This document shows, one piece after another, positions 46,093-55,322 of a stretch of DNA of 64,000 bases. The position numbers and the translations under genes are program-made. A model generated the notes under the pieces. That model was not told the DNA's origin, searched no databases, and was given only the letters and a program-made list of their open reading frames with translations. Source of the stretch: Flavobacterium sp. NKUCC04_CG (GTDB lineage Bacteria > Bacteroidota > Bacteroidia > Flavobacteriales > Flavobacteriaceae); contig NZ_JAHKRA010000003.1 in the NCBI RefSeq assembly GCF_019345525.1, positions 202,910 through 266,909 on the forward strand, read 5' to 3'. Every line of letters starts with the position of its first letter. Positions within the stretch are counted from its first letter, which is position 1.

Positions 46093-47157
46093 TTACTCCT
46101 GTTCAAACTCGGCCAATCGCGCAGCAAAATGTTGATTGCCGTTACGCGTATCAAAACGAGTTGCAAGTTCTTTAGCTTGCTGGTGGTAATGCTCACGCAA
46201 AAGTCCTAAATCATAAACACCGTCAACGTTATAATAAGACACCTTAGGTGATAAATTTAATTTTTTACTTCCGCCTTCACTTAATATCGGCAACATATGC
46301 AAGGCAAAATTAAAACGATGCACATCTTCTGATCCAACTTCCCATTCAGAAATCTTTTCAAAATACTCCCACATTTCATCACGTTGGGTTTTATGCATAA
46401 AATACATCAAAATCGTCATGGCAAAAAACACGGAGGTATCATAAGTATCGCTTTTATGATATTCTTCCATAGCTTTATCGAAATACAATTGTGCGCGATC
46501 ATCCCCTACCCGAACGAGATAGTAACACAAACAGCAAAAAGTTTGAAAAGGCATCGAATAACAAGTTAACTTATGGTGTATCAAATCATAAGCCAACGCT
46601 ATGGCGTGATCCATATTGCCTTCCAATAATTCTATTTCCACTTTGGTATCGAGTTCACAAGCCGGACAATTAGCCATATCATCAACCATTTCAGCATCGG
46701 CTAAAGCCACGCATTCCCGAGCTTGCTCATAGTCCCCAATATGTAAAAACCAAGAAGTCATCACATTGTGATAGGCTCTAGCTGTATAACCGTTACGCTC
46801 TAAGCGCAACTTCAAATCATCGCTAATTTCTAAAATTTGCTCTTTAGAAATATGGGTATTCCGACTGGCCGAACTTACCATCCATTTGTACTCCCACAGA
46901 AACTCCGACTCTTCAAACAAATCGGGGTCGCTATCTCGAGCATTTAACAACCACGCAAATGCGGGAAAACTGTCCTCACATTTGGAGGTATTGCGCTCTT
47001 GACGAATTAAATTTAACCTCAAATCAAACCCCCATTCAATATCGTTATGGGTATCGGCGATTTGGATAGCCTCTTTTAAAACTCGAATTTTATCCTCGAA
47101 ATTTTTTAAATCCTCTACTTTCAATAGGATTTTCTGTATTTGTAAATTGTGATTCAT
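46093..47157 (-). CDS. Helical-repeat (TPR-like) protein, third gene of the HSP90-like operon
   Basis: A 354-residue soluble, all-helical protein. Regularly spaced helix pairs with A/G/Y patterns (LNLIRQE, YHNVMTSWFLHIGDYEQARECVALADAEM, VEIELLEGNMDHAIALAYDLIHHK, RAQLYFDKAMEEYHK) indicate TPR-like repeats. It has a CxxC in NCPACELD. It follows the HSP90-like gene after 6 bases, so it is co-transcribed and is a likely adaptor or substrate-binding partner. No catalytic motif. Confidence 0.7.
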   Translation of the reverse strand: MNHNLQIQKILLKVEDLKNFEDKIRVLKEAIQIADTHNDIEWGFDLRLNLIRQERNTSKCEDSFPAFAWLLNARDSDPDLFEESEFLWEYKWMVSSASRNTHISKEQILEISDDLKLRLERNGYTARAYHNVMTSWFLHIGDYEQARECVALADAEMVDDMANCPACELDTKVEIELLEGNMDHAIALAYDLIHHKLTCYSMPFQTFCCLCYYLVRVGDDRAQLYFDKAMEEYHKSDTYDTSVFFAMTILMYFMHKTQRDEMWEYFEKISEWEVGSEDVHRFNFALHMLPILSEGGSKKLNLSPKVSYYNVDGVYDLGLLREHYHQQAKELATRFDTRNGNQHFAARLAEFEQE

Positions 47158-47163
47158 ATCCGA

Positions 47164-48942
47164 TTATATTTTTGGTAAAAAATGCGACATACCCATTACT
47201 AGTAATTGATATAGGGCATCGTTAAACACATCCATTTCCTTTTTGTTTATAGTATATCCTCCCAACATCAAAGCCTGTATATACATGATTTGAACCACTG
47301 CCTCAACCAGCAATTCATCGTCTATATAAACCAATTGATTGATCAATTCGTTACTTTGGTTAAAACAGAGCGTTGGTAACACCTTTTCATCTTTGATAAA
47401 ATGCTGTAGGGTTGAAGCAAACGGATTGGATGCCCCTGTCAATCCCTGTATGTTTTTGTTGCTTAGGGCCTGTTCATTAGCGATATAAATCGTTGGCGTA
47501 TCTAGCGGTTGGAATTTTTTAATATCCACTTTACAAAAATGCTTTTGCAATACCAAATCGGCACGTAACTTAAACCTCATAAAGTCCTCTGACAGATCCA
47601 CAGCATCTTCCAACTCATCCAATATGTCTTGCGGAACAATGCGGTCGATCTGCAATTTAGCATCGATTCTTTTTATCCGTTCTATCAAATCGGATTCATA
47701 ACTATAAGCCGCATTGATAACCATTTTATCCTGAGACCCTGCGATACGTCGGATTTGTCTAAAATCGTCTAAAGATGGTGTGTAATAAATCTTTTGACCA
47801 TACTGTTTGATATCTTGAAACGACAGCAATCCCTTATTGGTTTCAAAGGGTAAATAATCTAGAAACAATTCCATAATTTCCGTATCAGCCGCTGCCAAAG
47901 CTTTGATATACAAATGATGAACCTTAATGATTTGCTGAATTTTCTTAACATCGGTAACCGACAATACTTTCAGATAATCCTTAAAACAATCGCTCAGCTC
48001 TTTTTTAGTTTGTTTTAAAGCGGTATTATTCATCAACGATTCCCTTGACGCCGTTGGCTGCAAGGCGTTGGTATTGATAATACACCGTACAAAAGTGGAC
48101 CACTCGGGCAACAAATTAGCTGCCGAATCGCACAAATACATACGCTTTAAAAATATTTTGTGTTCCTTACTCGACGAAAAAGAAACCTTATTCGGAATCA
48201 CATAGGCTACTCCTTGTAAATCTCCCGTGTCAGATTCTAATCGGAATACATCGAGAAATCGCGTTTTAAATACCGTTTTCCCATACTCCATCAAATCTTC
48301 TTTAGAAGCGTCTTTATTCATCCAAATTGGATTCCCATCAAGCACTTGTTCTACTTCGTCTCCTTCTTTAAAAACAACTTTTATCGGTAAAGCACTACCG
48401 TAAAACAATACATTTTTCTTTACTTCCTCTTTTTTAAATAAGGTTTTCCAATCGGGTTTAGCCAATAAAATCACTCGGGTTCCCACTTGGGGTAAGGCTT
48501 CGATTACTTCCACCGTATAGGTTCCATCTGCTCTGCCCTTCCATCGAACCGATTCGTTTTTTAACAACGAGCGCGATTCCACTTCTATTTCTTCACTGAC
48601 CACCAAACACGATAATAAACCGATTCCAAATTTTCCAATCAGATCCTTGTCAACCAAAGCTCCTTTTTTAGAGCTCTGCCCAATAACCGATAAAAACTGA
48701 TGCATGTCGGCCTCTGTCAAGCCAATACCGTTGTCTTCAAAAATGATTTTACCCTCTAGAAAAGTAACGGTAATTTGCCCCTCTACATCGGGGTCAACCC
48801 CCTTGCGCATCGTAACGGCATCCATACCGTTCTGAAGCAATTCTCGAATAAATACCGTGGGAGAACTGTAAATATGTTCGGATAATAACTCGATCATCCC
48901 CTTCATATTTACCTGAAACTGAAATTGATTGTTTTCTTCCAT
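47164..48942 (-). CDS. HSP90-family (GHKL) ATPase, divergent from HtpG
   Basis: A 592-residue protein with an N-terminal GHKL ATPase: IRELLQNGMDAV (Glu34, Asn38 Mg-binding), DNGIGLTEADM (Asp70-Asn71-Gly72), IGKFGIGLLSCLV lid glycines, then an HSP90-like middle domain including FLKRMYLCDSAANLLPEWSTFVRCIINT and a shorter C-terminal region. HtpG has ELISNASDA where this has ELLQNGMDA, and this protein lacks the MEEVD-type tail and is a little shorter than HtpG (about 620-640). It is the middle gene of a three-gene operon with Sel1-repeat and helical-repeat proteins, which could supply clients or scaffolds. The role is unknown; defence, stress or protein maturation are open. Confidence 0.85.
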   Translation of the reverse strand: MEENNQFQFQVNMKGMIELLSEHIYSSPTVFIRELLQNGMDAVTMRKGVDPDVEGQITVTFLEGKIIFEDNGIGLTEADMHQFLSVIGQSSKKGALVDKDLIGKFGIGLLSCLVVSEEIEVESRSLLKNESVRWKGRADGTYTVEVIEALPQVGTRVILLAKPDWKTLFKKEEVKKNVLFYGSALPIKVVFKEGDEVEQVLDGNPIWMNKDASKEDLMEYGKTVFKTRFLDVFRLESDTGDLQGVAYVIPNKVSFSSSKEHKIFLKRMYLCDSAANLLPEWSTFVRCIINTNALQPTASRESLMNNTALKQTKKELSDCFKDYLKVLSVTDVKKIQQIIKVHHLYIKALAAADTEIMELFLDYLPFETNKGLLSFQDIKQYGQKIYYTPSLDDFRQIRRIAGSQDKMVINAAYSYESDLIERIKRIDAKLQIDRIVPQDILDELEDAVDLSEDFMRFKLRADLVLQKHFCKVDIKKFQPLDTPTIYIANEQALSNKNIQGLTGASNPFASTLQHFIKDEKVLPTLCFNQSNELINQLVYIDDELLVEAVVQIMYIQALMLGGYTINKKEMDVFNDALYQLLVMGMSHFLPKI

Positions 48943-48953
48943 TTTTAATTGTA

Positions 48954-51470
48954 CTATCTACGTCTTCTTGAAGAGTTGCCCGTTATTTTCAAAGCTTGTT
49001 CATTGCCGTTTTCCGCTGCTTTCTGATACCATTGCATCGCCAACTCATCGTTTTCCTCAACACCCTCACCCTTTAAATAACAGTTTCCCAACTCATATTG
49101 AGCAGCGTCATTGCCTGCTTCCGCCGCACGAATCAAATAGTTGATACCCTCTTCAATATTCTGTTCAATACCTTCGGCTTTTAATAACATCATCGCTACA
49201 AAATGCTGTGAATCAACATGATTTTCATCGGCAATTTGCTTAAAATAAAAGAAGGCTTCCGGTTTGTCTTCATCCGTTCCCTTTCCGTAGTAATGACACA
49301 TTCCAAGTCGGTAAGTAGCATCTTGATAACCTCTTTCTGAAGCTAATTTATAATATTTAAATGCCTCCGTTAGACTCTTTTCAACACCCAATTCATATTC
49401 ATAACAGATTCCAATTCCTTCAGAAATGTATCCATGTTGCTCAGCAAAACTATAAAACTCAATCGCTCTATCGTATTCCTGAGTATTTTCGTATCCATAT
49501 AAATAATAATCACCCAAAGCCAAACCAGACAATGCCGATCCGTTTTCATAGCCCTTTTCAAACCACGATTTACCAATTCCTAAATCTTGCGTGTCCAAGA
49601 AACCATAAGAATAATAACATCCCAGTTTATATTGTGCATAGGCAATTTCCTGTTCTGCTGCGCTGGTCATGTGCATCAACGCTTTTTGAGGATCTTTAGG
49701 CAAAGGCCCATAACCTTCTTCATAGGCTAATCCCATATCAACATGGGCATCCATATACCCCAAGTCTAGCGCTTCCTGAAAATATTGTATAGCCAAATCC
49801 GGATTTTGATTCCTACCTACACCATATCGATAAAATCGAGCTATATGGTATTTTGCTTCAGCTATACCCGCCTCAGCTGCGCGATTAAAGTATTCGAATG
49901 CCAAGGTTGGATTCGGTTCACCCAAATAATCATCTTCATATAAATACGCGAGACGAATGGCAGCATATATATAATTATTCTCTAGAGCCTCTTCGTAATA
50001 GGCTTTTGCAGTTTCAAAATTCTGTTGTACTCCAAAGCCCTGTTCGTAACACATCGCCAGTTCAATTCTAGCATAATCAGAGTTGAATCGATCAATCGCT
50101 ATACGGTATTGCGCAATCGCTTTCTCCGAATCAGGCTCTCCAGTATATCCATAGCGGTAATACTTCCCAACCATTTCAATAGCCGTTAGATTGCCCCGTG
50201 TCGCTGCAATTTCAAAAAATTCTAAGGCCTTATTATAATCCGACTCTTCTGCAAATTCTGCGTTTTGATAGCCCATACCAATTCGATATGGTGCGTAGTC
50301 ACTACCCAACTCCATAGCTCTATCCAACAATACTCGAGCAGCAATTACGTCTTTCTCTACCTCTGGACTTTCCAATAAAATATAAGCTTTCTCCGCTAAT
50401 GCCCGAGGATATTCTTGCTCGACTAGTTGGTCTAAAAGTTCCATCCCTCGCTCAAAATCTTTTTTATCTGGATGATAGATATATATCAAGGCCAATTCAA
50501 ATATCGAGTCCGGTAGGCCATATTGCATGGTACGTTCAAAATAATAAATCGCTTTGTCTATATCCTGATCTACTCCACGAGTATAAGAATAATGGAAACC
50601 CAAAGCGTGGCCCGCAATCAGCAATCCATAATCAAAGGCTTCTTTTAAAAGTTGAATACCGCGAACGTCATCCATTTCCTGAAAACGTTGAATCACAATA
50701 TTATTACCCAACAAATATTTACAATAGGCACTTCCTTGAATTATTCCCTCTTCTAAATAGGTAATTGCCTTTTGATCTTCGCCTTTACGCAAATAAAAAT
50801 CGGCATAGATATACAAGCCTTTATGCTCTTTTTCAATAACCTCAATATGATCATGAATAGCCTGCAAACCCGCTTCTTCCGAATCCGAATTGTAATATTG
50901 TAAATTCAAAGAAACCAATCCAGCATCCTCAAATCCCAATGCCTTAGAACGGGCAATCATATCCTTTCCCGCTTCGATATCTGCTTTTTCAAATCCTTTG
51001 ATTCCATAATATTGATTGTAAGCTGCGCTAGCTAAACAGGCTGAATCGTTTAAGGCAACACCGCTCATCAAATAATCATGAGCAAGGTCCAAATCCTTAT
51101 ATTGTGCGCGGGCATTGTCTATCAAATCATACTGTTCACAATAGGCTCTTGTAAAACCGGAATCTATAATCTTATCGTTCAAAGTTTTACAACAGTCAAA
51201 CCATACAGCATAATCCTCATCGCTTAAGGTCATCGAACAATGGTAGTTCCAAGAATCGCTATAAATTTGCCTGTACAACTCTTTGATCGTGTCGTCAAAA
51301 ACCTGCTCTTCCAAAGCGAACTGACAAAGCGCATGTGCCAAATACCAATCGGTAACCTCACTATAGTTTTGCTGCTGAGTAAGTCGGGATGCCTGAGCTG
51401 TAAGACTGTTTTTATTTATTCTAATCTCATTTAATAATTCTTGATAAAACGCTTTAAAAGATTGCTCCAT
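48954..51470 (-). CDS. Large Sel1-repeat protein
   Basis: An 838-residue protein made almost wholly of Sel1-like repeats from residue about 150 on, with the usual phrases AQYKLGCYYSYGFLDTQDL, ARIELAMCYEQGFGVQQNFETAKAYYEEA and AQYELGNCYLKGEGVEENDELAMQWYQKAAENG; I count roughly 17-18 units. It has no signal peptide, so it is cytoplasmic, and ends in a basic tail SSRRRR. First gene of the operon, 11 bases before the HSP90-like gene. Sel1 arrays are protein-protein scaffolds, so it probably presents clients to or assembles with the ATPase. Confidence 0.85.
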   Translation of the reverse strand: MEQSFKAFYQELLNEIRINKNSLTAQASRLTQQQNYSEVTDWYLAHALCQFALEEQVFDDTIKELYRQIYSDSWNYHCSMTLSDEDYAVWFDCCKTLNDKIIDSGFTRAYCEQYDLIDNARAQYKDLDLAHDYLMSGVALNDSACLASAAYNQYYGIKGFEKADIEAGKDMIARSKALGFEDAGLVSLNLQYYNSDSEEAGLQAIHDHIEVIEKEHKGLYIYADFYLRKGEDQKAITYLEEGIIQGSAYCKYLLGNNIVIQRFQEMDDVRGIQLLKEAFDYGLLIAGHALGFHYSYTRGVDQDIDKAIYYFERTMQYGLPDSIFELALIYIYHPDKKDFERGMELLDQLVEQEYPRALAEKAYILLESPEVEKDVIAARVLLDRAMELGSDYAPYRIGMGYQNAEFAEESDYNKALEFFEIAATRGNLTAIEMVGKYYRYGYTGEPDSEKAIAQYRIAIDRFNSDYARIELAMCYEQGFGVQQNFETAKAYYEEALENNYIYAAIRLAYLYEDDYLGEPNPTLAFEYFNRAAEAGIAEAKYHIARFYRYGVGRNQNPDLAIQYFQEALDLGYMDAHVDMGLAYEEGYGPLPKDPQKALMHMTSAAEQEIAYAQYKLGCYYSYGFLDTQDLGIGKSWFEKGYENGSALSGLALGDYYLYGYENTQEYDRAIEFYSFAEQHGYISEGIGICYEYELGVEKSLTEAFKYYKLASERGYQDATYRLGMCHYYGKGTDEDKPEAFFYFKQIADENHVDSQHFVAMMLLKAEGIEQNIEEGINYLIRAAEAGNDAAQYELGNCYLKGEGVEENDELAMQWYQKAAENGNEQALKITGNSSRRRR

Positions 51471-51728
51471 AATTTATATTTTTCTTTCGACAGTTGGAAA
51501 GGGGATTTCCTATTGATAAACAAGCTGCAGCTTATTATGCTGTTTAACAAAAATATCAAATCTTTATAGAATGCGTCTTAAAAAGAAATTAAAGTTTGGG
51601 AATTTAAAGGCGTTTTTGGAGGGGATACACCGATTCTCAACTATGTAAATTCACAGTAGCATAGCGAAAACTGAATCACTAACAAATTTTATTGCGTAAT
51701 CACTAACCAATACGAGCTAGAAGAATTG
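51471..51728 (-). promoter_or_regulatory. Promoter region of the Sel1/HSP90-like operon
   Basis: TATTTTTG at 51555-51548 (minus strand) is a good -7 box; a -33 is not clear. The leader of about 70 bases contains a 12-bp palindrome AAGCTGCAGCTT near 51531-51542. No gene seen in the remainder. Confidence 0.45.
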
Positions 51729-52937
51729 CTAGTTGTGCTTTAGATATTTTTTATTGACTCTAGAAGCTGCGATATAAGACGCGATGAATCCGAGTACAAG
51801 TATGGTCATGCTGACCAAGAGGATGTTATTGAATGTGATTTTAACCGGATAACCGAGTTCAGGAGTAATTCTAAGCAGTTCGTAGCGCTGTTGAATCAAC
51901 ACCACCACTATACCGATTACAATGCCGACAAAACCGCCTAAAAACGTTAATATTAACCCTTGAAGCAAGAAAACCTTACGCAACAAACTTTCGCGTACTC
52001 CTAAATTGTGAAGTGTGATTATGTTGTTTTGCTTTTCGAGTATAATCATGATCAACGCACCTACCAGATTAAATAGGGTAATGATAACCACCAAAGTAAA
52101 TATCAGATAGACTACGATGTTTTCGGTATTCAACATTTTATACAAGCTGTCGTTGAGCTGCATGCGGTTTTTAATCACCACTTGGTCGCCCAGAATCGCT
52201 TGGATTTCGGCTGTTGCCTTTGTAGGATTGGCCTGAGGAGCCAATTTAAATTCGAGATTGGTGACTTCATTGGGTTTTAGTTCCAACATTTCGCGGGCTA
52301 TACGCAAGGAGCTAAACACATATTTCTCGTCGAGGTCGTCGTTTTTAAGGCTGTAGATACCCGTAGGAATCAAATGGCGTTCGTTAAAAGCACTCTCGGG
52401 ATTGTCTATGGCTCCTGTTCCGGGTTTAATAGCAAAAACTTTAAAGGCATTTTCGGTGTCGAACAAACCCATGGAAAGTTTGTATGAGACACCTAATCCA
52501 ACCACCACTTCGTCCGAATCGTCATCGATCCAATGTCCATAAAGTACATTTTTCTCCATGTTGGTGACCTTTAAAAACTCGGCATCAACCCCTTTTATGG
52601 TCGCTACTAGCTGTTTTTCTTTAAATAGAAACAAAACGCGGTCTTCCACTACTTTGGAATAATGTACCAAAGCAGGATTTGCCTTTAATTTTGCTTCTTG
52701 TTCGGCACTTAACTCAAAGGTTTTACCCTTAATGCTAAAAGCTTTTAACTCGGGATCGAGTTCGTTGGTAAAAGAAATACTAAAATCGCGCAATCCGCTA
52801 AATACCGACATCACTATTAGCATAGCCATAGCACTGACCACGATACCCACAGCAGCAATAGCCGTGATTATATTGATGGCTTTGCTCTTGCTTTTGCTAA
52901 AGGCGTATCTTTTGGCGATATAAAACGGAAAGTTCAA
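51729..52937 (-). CDS. FtsX/LolC-E family ABC transporter permease
   Basis: A 402-residue inner-membrane protein with the MacB-like core fold: a first helix (INIITAIAAVGIVVSAMAMLIVMSVFSGL), a periplasmic domain of about 220 residues and three C-terminal helices (VYLIFTLVVIITLFNLVGALIMIIL, FLGGFVGIVIGIVVV, LVSMTILVLGFIASYIAA). This layout is that of lipoprotein-releasing LolC/LolE permeases. In Bacteroidota a single such gene often replaces the pair; an ATPase partner (LolD) is not in the window. It follows rbfA after 3 bases. Confidence 0.88.
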   Translation of the reverse strand: MNFPFYIAKRYAFSKSKSKAINIITAIAAVGIVVSAMAMLIVMSVFSGLRDFSISFTNELDPELKAFSIKGKTFELSAEQEAKLKANPALVHYSKVVEDRVLFLFKEKQLVATIKGVDAEFLKVTNMEKNVLYGHWIDDDSDEVVVGLGVSYKLSMGLFDTENAFKVFAIKPGTGAIDNPESAFNERHLIPTGIYSLKNDDLDEKYVFSSLRIAREMLELKPNEVTNLEFKLAPQANPTKATAEIQAILGDQVVIKNRMQLNDSLYKMLNTENIVVYLIFTLVVIITLFNLVGALIMIILEKQNNIITLHNLGVRESLLRKVFLLQGLILTFLGGFVGIVIGIVVVLIQQRYELLRITPELGYPVKITFNNILLVSMTILVLGFIASYIAASRVNKKYLKHN

Positions 52938-52940
52938 ATC

Positions 52941-53333
52941 TTATTTTTTCTTTCTTTTAATTAATAATTCGCGATCCATAATTGGATTCTCTTCGCCTTG
53001 TAAAGCCTTGTCAATTTGATCGATATACTCCAAACTGTCGTCTATATAAAAAACCAAGTTCGGAACTTTACGCAACTGTTGCTTTACACGTTGTGCTAAA
53101 TTGTGCTTGATAAGCGGTGCATTGGAACGGATTCCCTCCAATAATTCGGGTCCTCTCTCAATTGGGAAAATGCTTAAATACACTTTGGCAATTGATAAAT
53201 CGGTTGTTACATTTACTTTAGATACGGAGATAATCAGGTTGCTGATTCCGTTGCTACGCACTTCTCCTTGCAAAATATCTACTAGATCTTTTTGCAACAA
53301 AGCGCCCATTTTTTTCTGTCTATTCGTTTCCAT
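52941..53333 (-). CDS. rbfA: Ribosome-binding factor A
   Basis: A 130-residue KH-fold protein that aids 30S maturation at low temperature. METNRQKKMGALLQKDLVDILQ and VSKVNVTTDLSIAKVYLSIFP are typical of RbfA. The start at 53333 is chosen because upstream in-frame ATG-like codons would add a hydrophobic tail unlike the family, and because the -7 box lies at 53345-53338. First gene in the unit with the LolC/E-type permease. Confidence 0.93.
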   Translation of the reverse strand: METNRQKKMGALLQKDLVDILQGEVRSNGISNLIISVSKVNVTTDLSIAKVYLSIFPIERGPELLEGIRSNAPLIKHNLAQRVKQQLRKVPNLVFYIDDSLEYIDQIDKALQGEENPIMDRELLIKRKKK

Positions 53334-53337
53334 GCTG

Positions 53338-53377
53338 CAAAAATACAATTTTTTGGATTGAAATGTTTTTATATTTG
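53338..53377. promoter_or_regulatory. Divergent promoters of rbfA (-) and mce (+)
   Basis: Minus-strand TATTTTTG at 53345-53338, only 4 bases before the rbfA ATG, implying a leaderless or near-leaderless message. Plus-strand TATATTTG at 53370-53377 serves mce, giving a leader of about 20 bases. Confidence 0.6.
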
Positions 53378-53403
53378 CTAATACGAACAACTGCAAACAG
53401 AAA

Positions 53404-53808
53404 ATGAAAAAAATCGAACACATCGGCATCGCCGTAAAAGACCTGGCTCAATCGAATTTAATCTTCGAAAAACTATTTGGAGCCCCCCCTTATAAGGAAG
53501 AAGCCGTAGCCAGTGAAGGAGTCAACACCTCGTTTTTTATGAACGGACCTAACAAAATTGAACTACTTGAAGCTACTACTCCCGATAGTCCTATCGCCAA
53601 ATTCCTAGAAAAAAAGGGCGAAGGCATCCATCATATCGCTTTTGAAGTCGAAGATATCGTTTCGGAAATCGAACGTTTAAAAAGCGAAGGTTTTATCGTA
53701 CTTAACGAAATTCCAAAAAAAGGCGCTGACAACAAGCTTGTTAGCTTTCTTCATCCGAAAAGCACCAACGGGGTGCTGATTGAGCTGTGTCAAGAAATAA
53801 AAAAATAA
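53404..53808 (+). CDS. mce: Methylmalonyl-CoA epimerase
   Basis: A 134-residue VOC-fold enzyme that interconverts (R)- and (S)-methylmalonyl-CoA in propionate metabolism. MKKIEHIGIAVKDL gives the first metal His6, EGIHHIAFEVEDI the second, and LIELCQE the Glu near the end. The length and termini match the family. Monocistronic, ahead of the tRNA gene. Confidence 0.93.
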   Translation: MKKIEHIGIAVKDLAQSNLIFEKLFGAPPYKEEAVASEGVNTSFFMNGPNKIELLEATTPDSPIAKFLEKKGEGIHHIAFEVEDIVSEIERLKSEGFIVLNEIPKKGADNKLVSFLHPKSTNGVLIELCQEIKK

Positions 53809-53829
53809 TCAAAAATATTTTCCAAAACC

Positions 53830-53860
53830 TTTGATTTATTTAGAAAATGCCGTAATATTG
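53830..53860 (+). promoter_or_regulatory. Promoter of the tRNA gene
   Basis: TTTG (53830-53833), 19-bp spacer, TAATATTG (53853-53860), one base off the -7 consensus and 14 bases before the tRNA 5-prime end. Confidence 0.65.
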
Positions 53861-53873
53861 CAATCTCGAAACC

Positions 53874-53947
53874 GGTCCTATAGCTCAGCTGGTTAGAGCA
53901 CCTGACTCATAATCAGGTGGTCCCTGGTTCGAGCCCAGGTGGGACCA
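53874..53947 (+). tRNA. tRNA with CAU anticodon, probably tRNA-Ile2 (lysidine-modified), prophage attachment target
   Basis: A full cloverleaf of 74 bases: acceptor GGTCCTA/TGGGACC, anticodon stem CCTGA/TCAGG with loop CTCATAA (anticodon CAT), T arm CCTGG-TTCGAGC-CCAGG, discriminator A. CCA is not encoded. C4-G69 and C5-G68 in the acceptor are determinants for TilS, which makes lysidine in tRNA-Ile2, whereas elongator Met tRNAs usually lack them, so Ile2 is preferred over Met. A prophage starts directly downstream. Confidence 0.85.
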
Positions 53948-53952
53948 CTACA

Positions 53953-53977
53953 AAAACCCTTGATTTTCAAGGGTTTT
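53953..53977 (+). terminator. Hairpin downstream of the tRNA
   Basis: 10-bp perfect stem (53953-53962 / 53968-53977), 5-base loop, then T-rich; acts as tRNA terminator and lies just inside the prophage end. Confidence 0.75.
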
Positions 53978-54093
53978 CTTGTTTTATATACTTTTCTTTC
54001 TTATTTTTATTGAGCAAAATATCCCCCATTTTTGCAGAAATGCAGTCAAAATGCAACTGAAAATTCTTTAAAAAAATTCAATGCAGAAAGGAT

Positions 54094-55320
54094 ATGACCA
54101 TCAATTTTAAACTTTTAAACAATAAGAAGCCCAATAAATTCGGATATGCGATAATTATTTTGGTTTCTCAAAAGTAAATTCGCCGTAGTGAAGAAATCGG
54201 ACGCGCTTTTGAAAATGAATTCGATGCAGAAAATGGCAATGTAAAAGAATCACATCCCGATTTTGAAAACCTGATGCCAAAAATTCTAAGCCTTAAACTC
54301 AAGGCTCGAAAAATCATAACTTCCGGCCTAGAAGATCCAGACGAAGCACTTCTAGAATTGCTTGGAAAAAAATCCGATATGCCTACCATTAAGGAATATG
54401 GGAATTTCTATGTAAAAGAGCTGAGGGACCTGGCCACCAAACACGAAAAAAAAGGAATGTTAGTAGAACGCAACCGGAAAAACGGTTCTGCCCTGGCTTA
54501 TGAAAATGCAGTAAATCAATTTTGTTATGCGTTTCCCAAAACCACCCTTGACTCCTTAGACTATAATACCCTTATGAAGTTTAGAACGCTGCAAGAAGCC
54601 AAAGGAAACTCCAAAAGCACCATTGCGCTCTATTTCCGAATGCTTCGCGCTTTATACAACAAAGGGCTTAAGATTTACAAAATAACCGACAACCGGCCAT
54701 TTAATGGCGTTTTTGACGGATTACGGGTTTCCGCTACAGCAAGTAAGAAAAAGTATTTAAAACGAAAGGGAATTCGCGCATTAGAAGAAATGCAGCACCA
54801 TTCCGAAAGCACTAAAAAATACACCGATTTATTCCTACTGCAATTCTACTTTGGCGGCTGTGATTTGACAGACATCTATTTTATGAGAAAAAATCAATTG
54901 GTAAAAGGTCGAGTGTATTTCGAGCGCGGAAAAACCACATCAAATACCCTTATTGATTTAAAGATTCATCCCAAAGCACAAGAAATCATCAATCGTTGGA
55001 GCGATACAAAAAACGATACATATATCTTCCCTTGGCGCAAGGATCAAAAAGGTTATCAAACTTTTAGAAACCGCTATCAGAAATTTCTGATTAAAGCCCA
55101 GGAGCGAGCAGAGATTTTTGTACATCCCACTGGAGGCAATATCGGAGTAAAAGTTGCCCGCCATACTTTTGGCAATCTGGGCAAAAAACTCCGTATAGAT
55201 AACGATATTTTACGCGAATTAATGGGACATGAACGTGAGGATATCGATCAATATTATAAAGATAAATTTTCAAAAAAAGTTAGGGATAAGGCTTTGTTTG
55301 AAATTATTAACTACAATTAA
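54094..55320 (+). pseudogene. Tyrosine recombinase (prophage integrase) with in-frame stop at codon 28
   Basis: From ATG 54094 the frame reads MTINFKLLNNKKPNKFGYAI, a typical Bacteroidota integrase arm domain, but TAA at 54175-54177 interrupts it. The same frame then continues RRSEEIGRAFENEFDAENG to the internal ATG at 54274 and on to 55320 without another stop. The catalytic half keeps RHTF (Arg II), the GH of LMGHERED and Tyr in DQYYKDKF. The Arg I position is Asp (GGCDLTDIYF) and HxxR reads KVAR; loss of Arg I also occurs in the functional IntDOT. A shortened protein from 54274 (348 residues) would lack the arm-binding domain. Whether it works, or a read-through or sequencing error explains the stop, is open. 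Confidence 0.7.
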
Positions 55321-55322
55321 AA

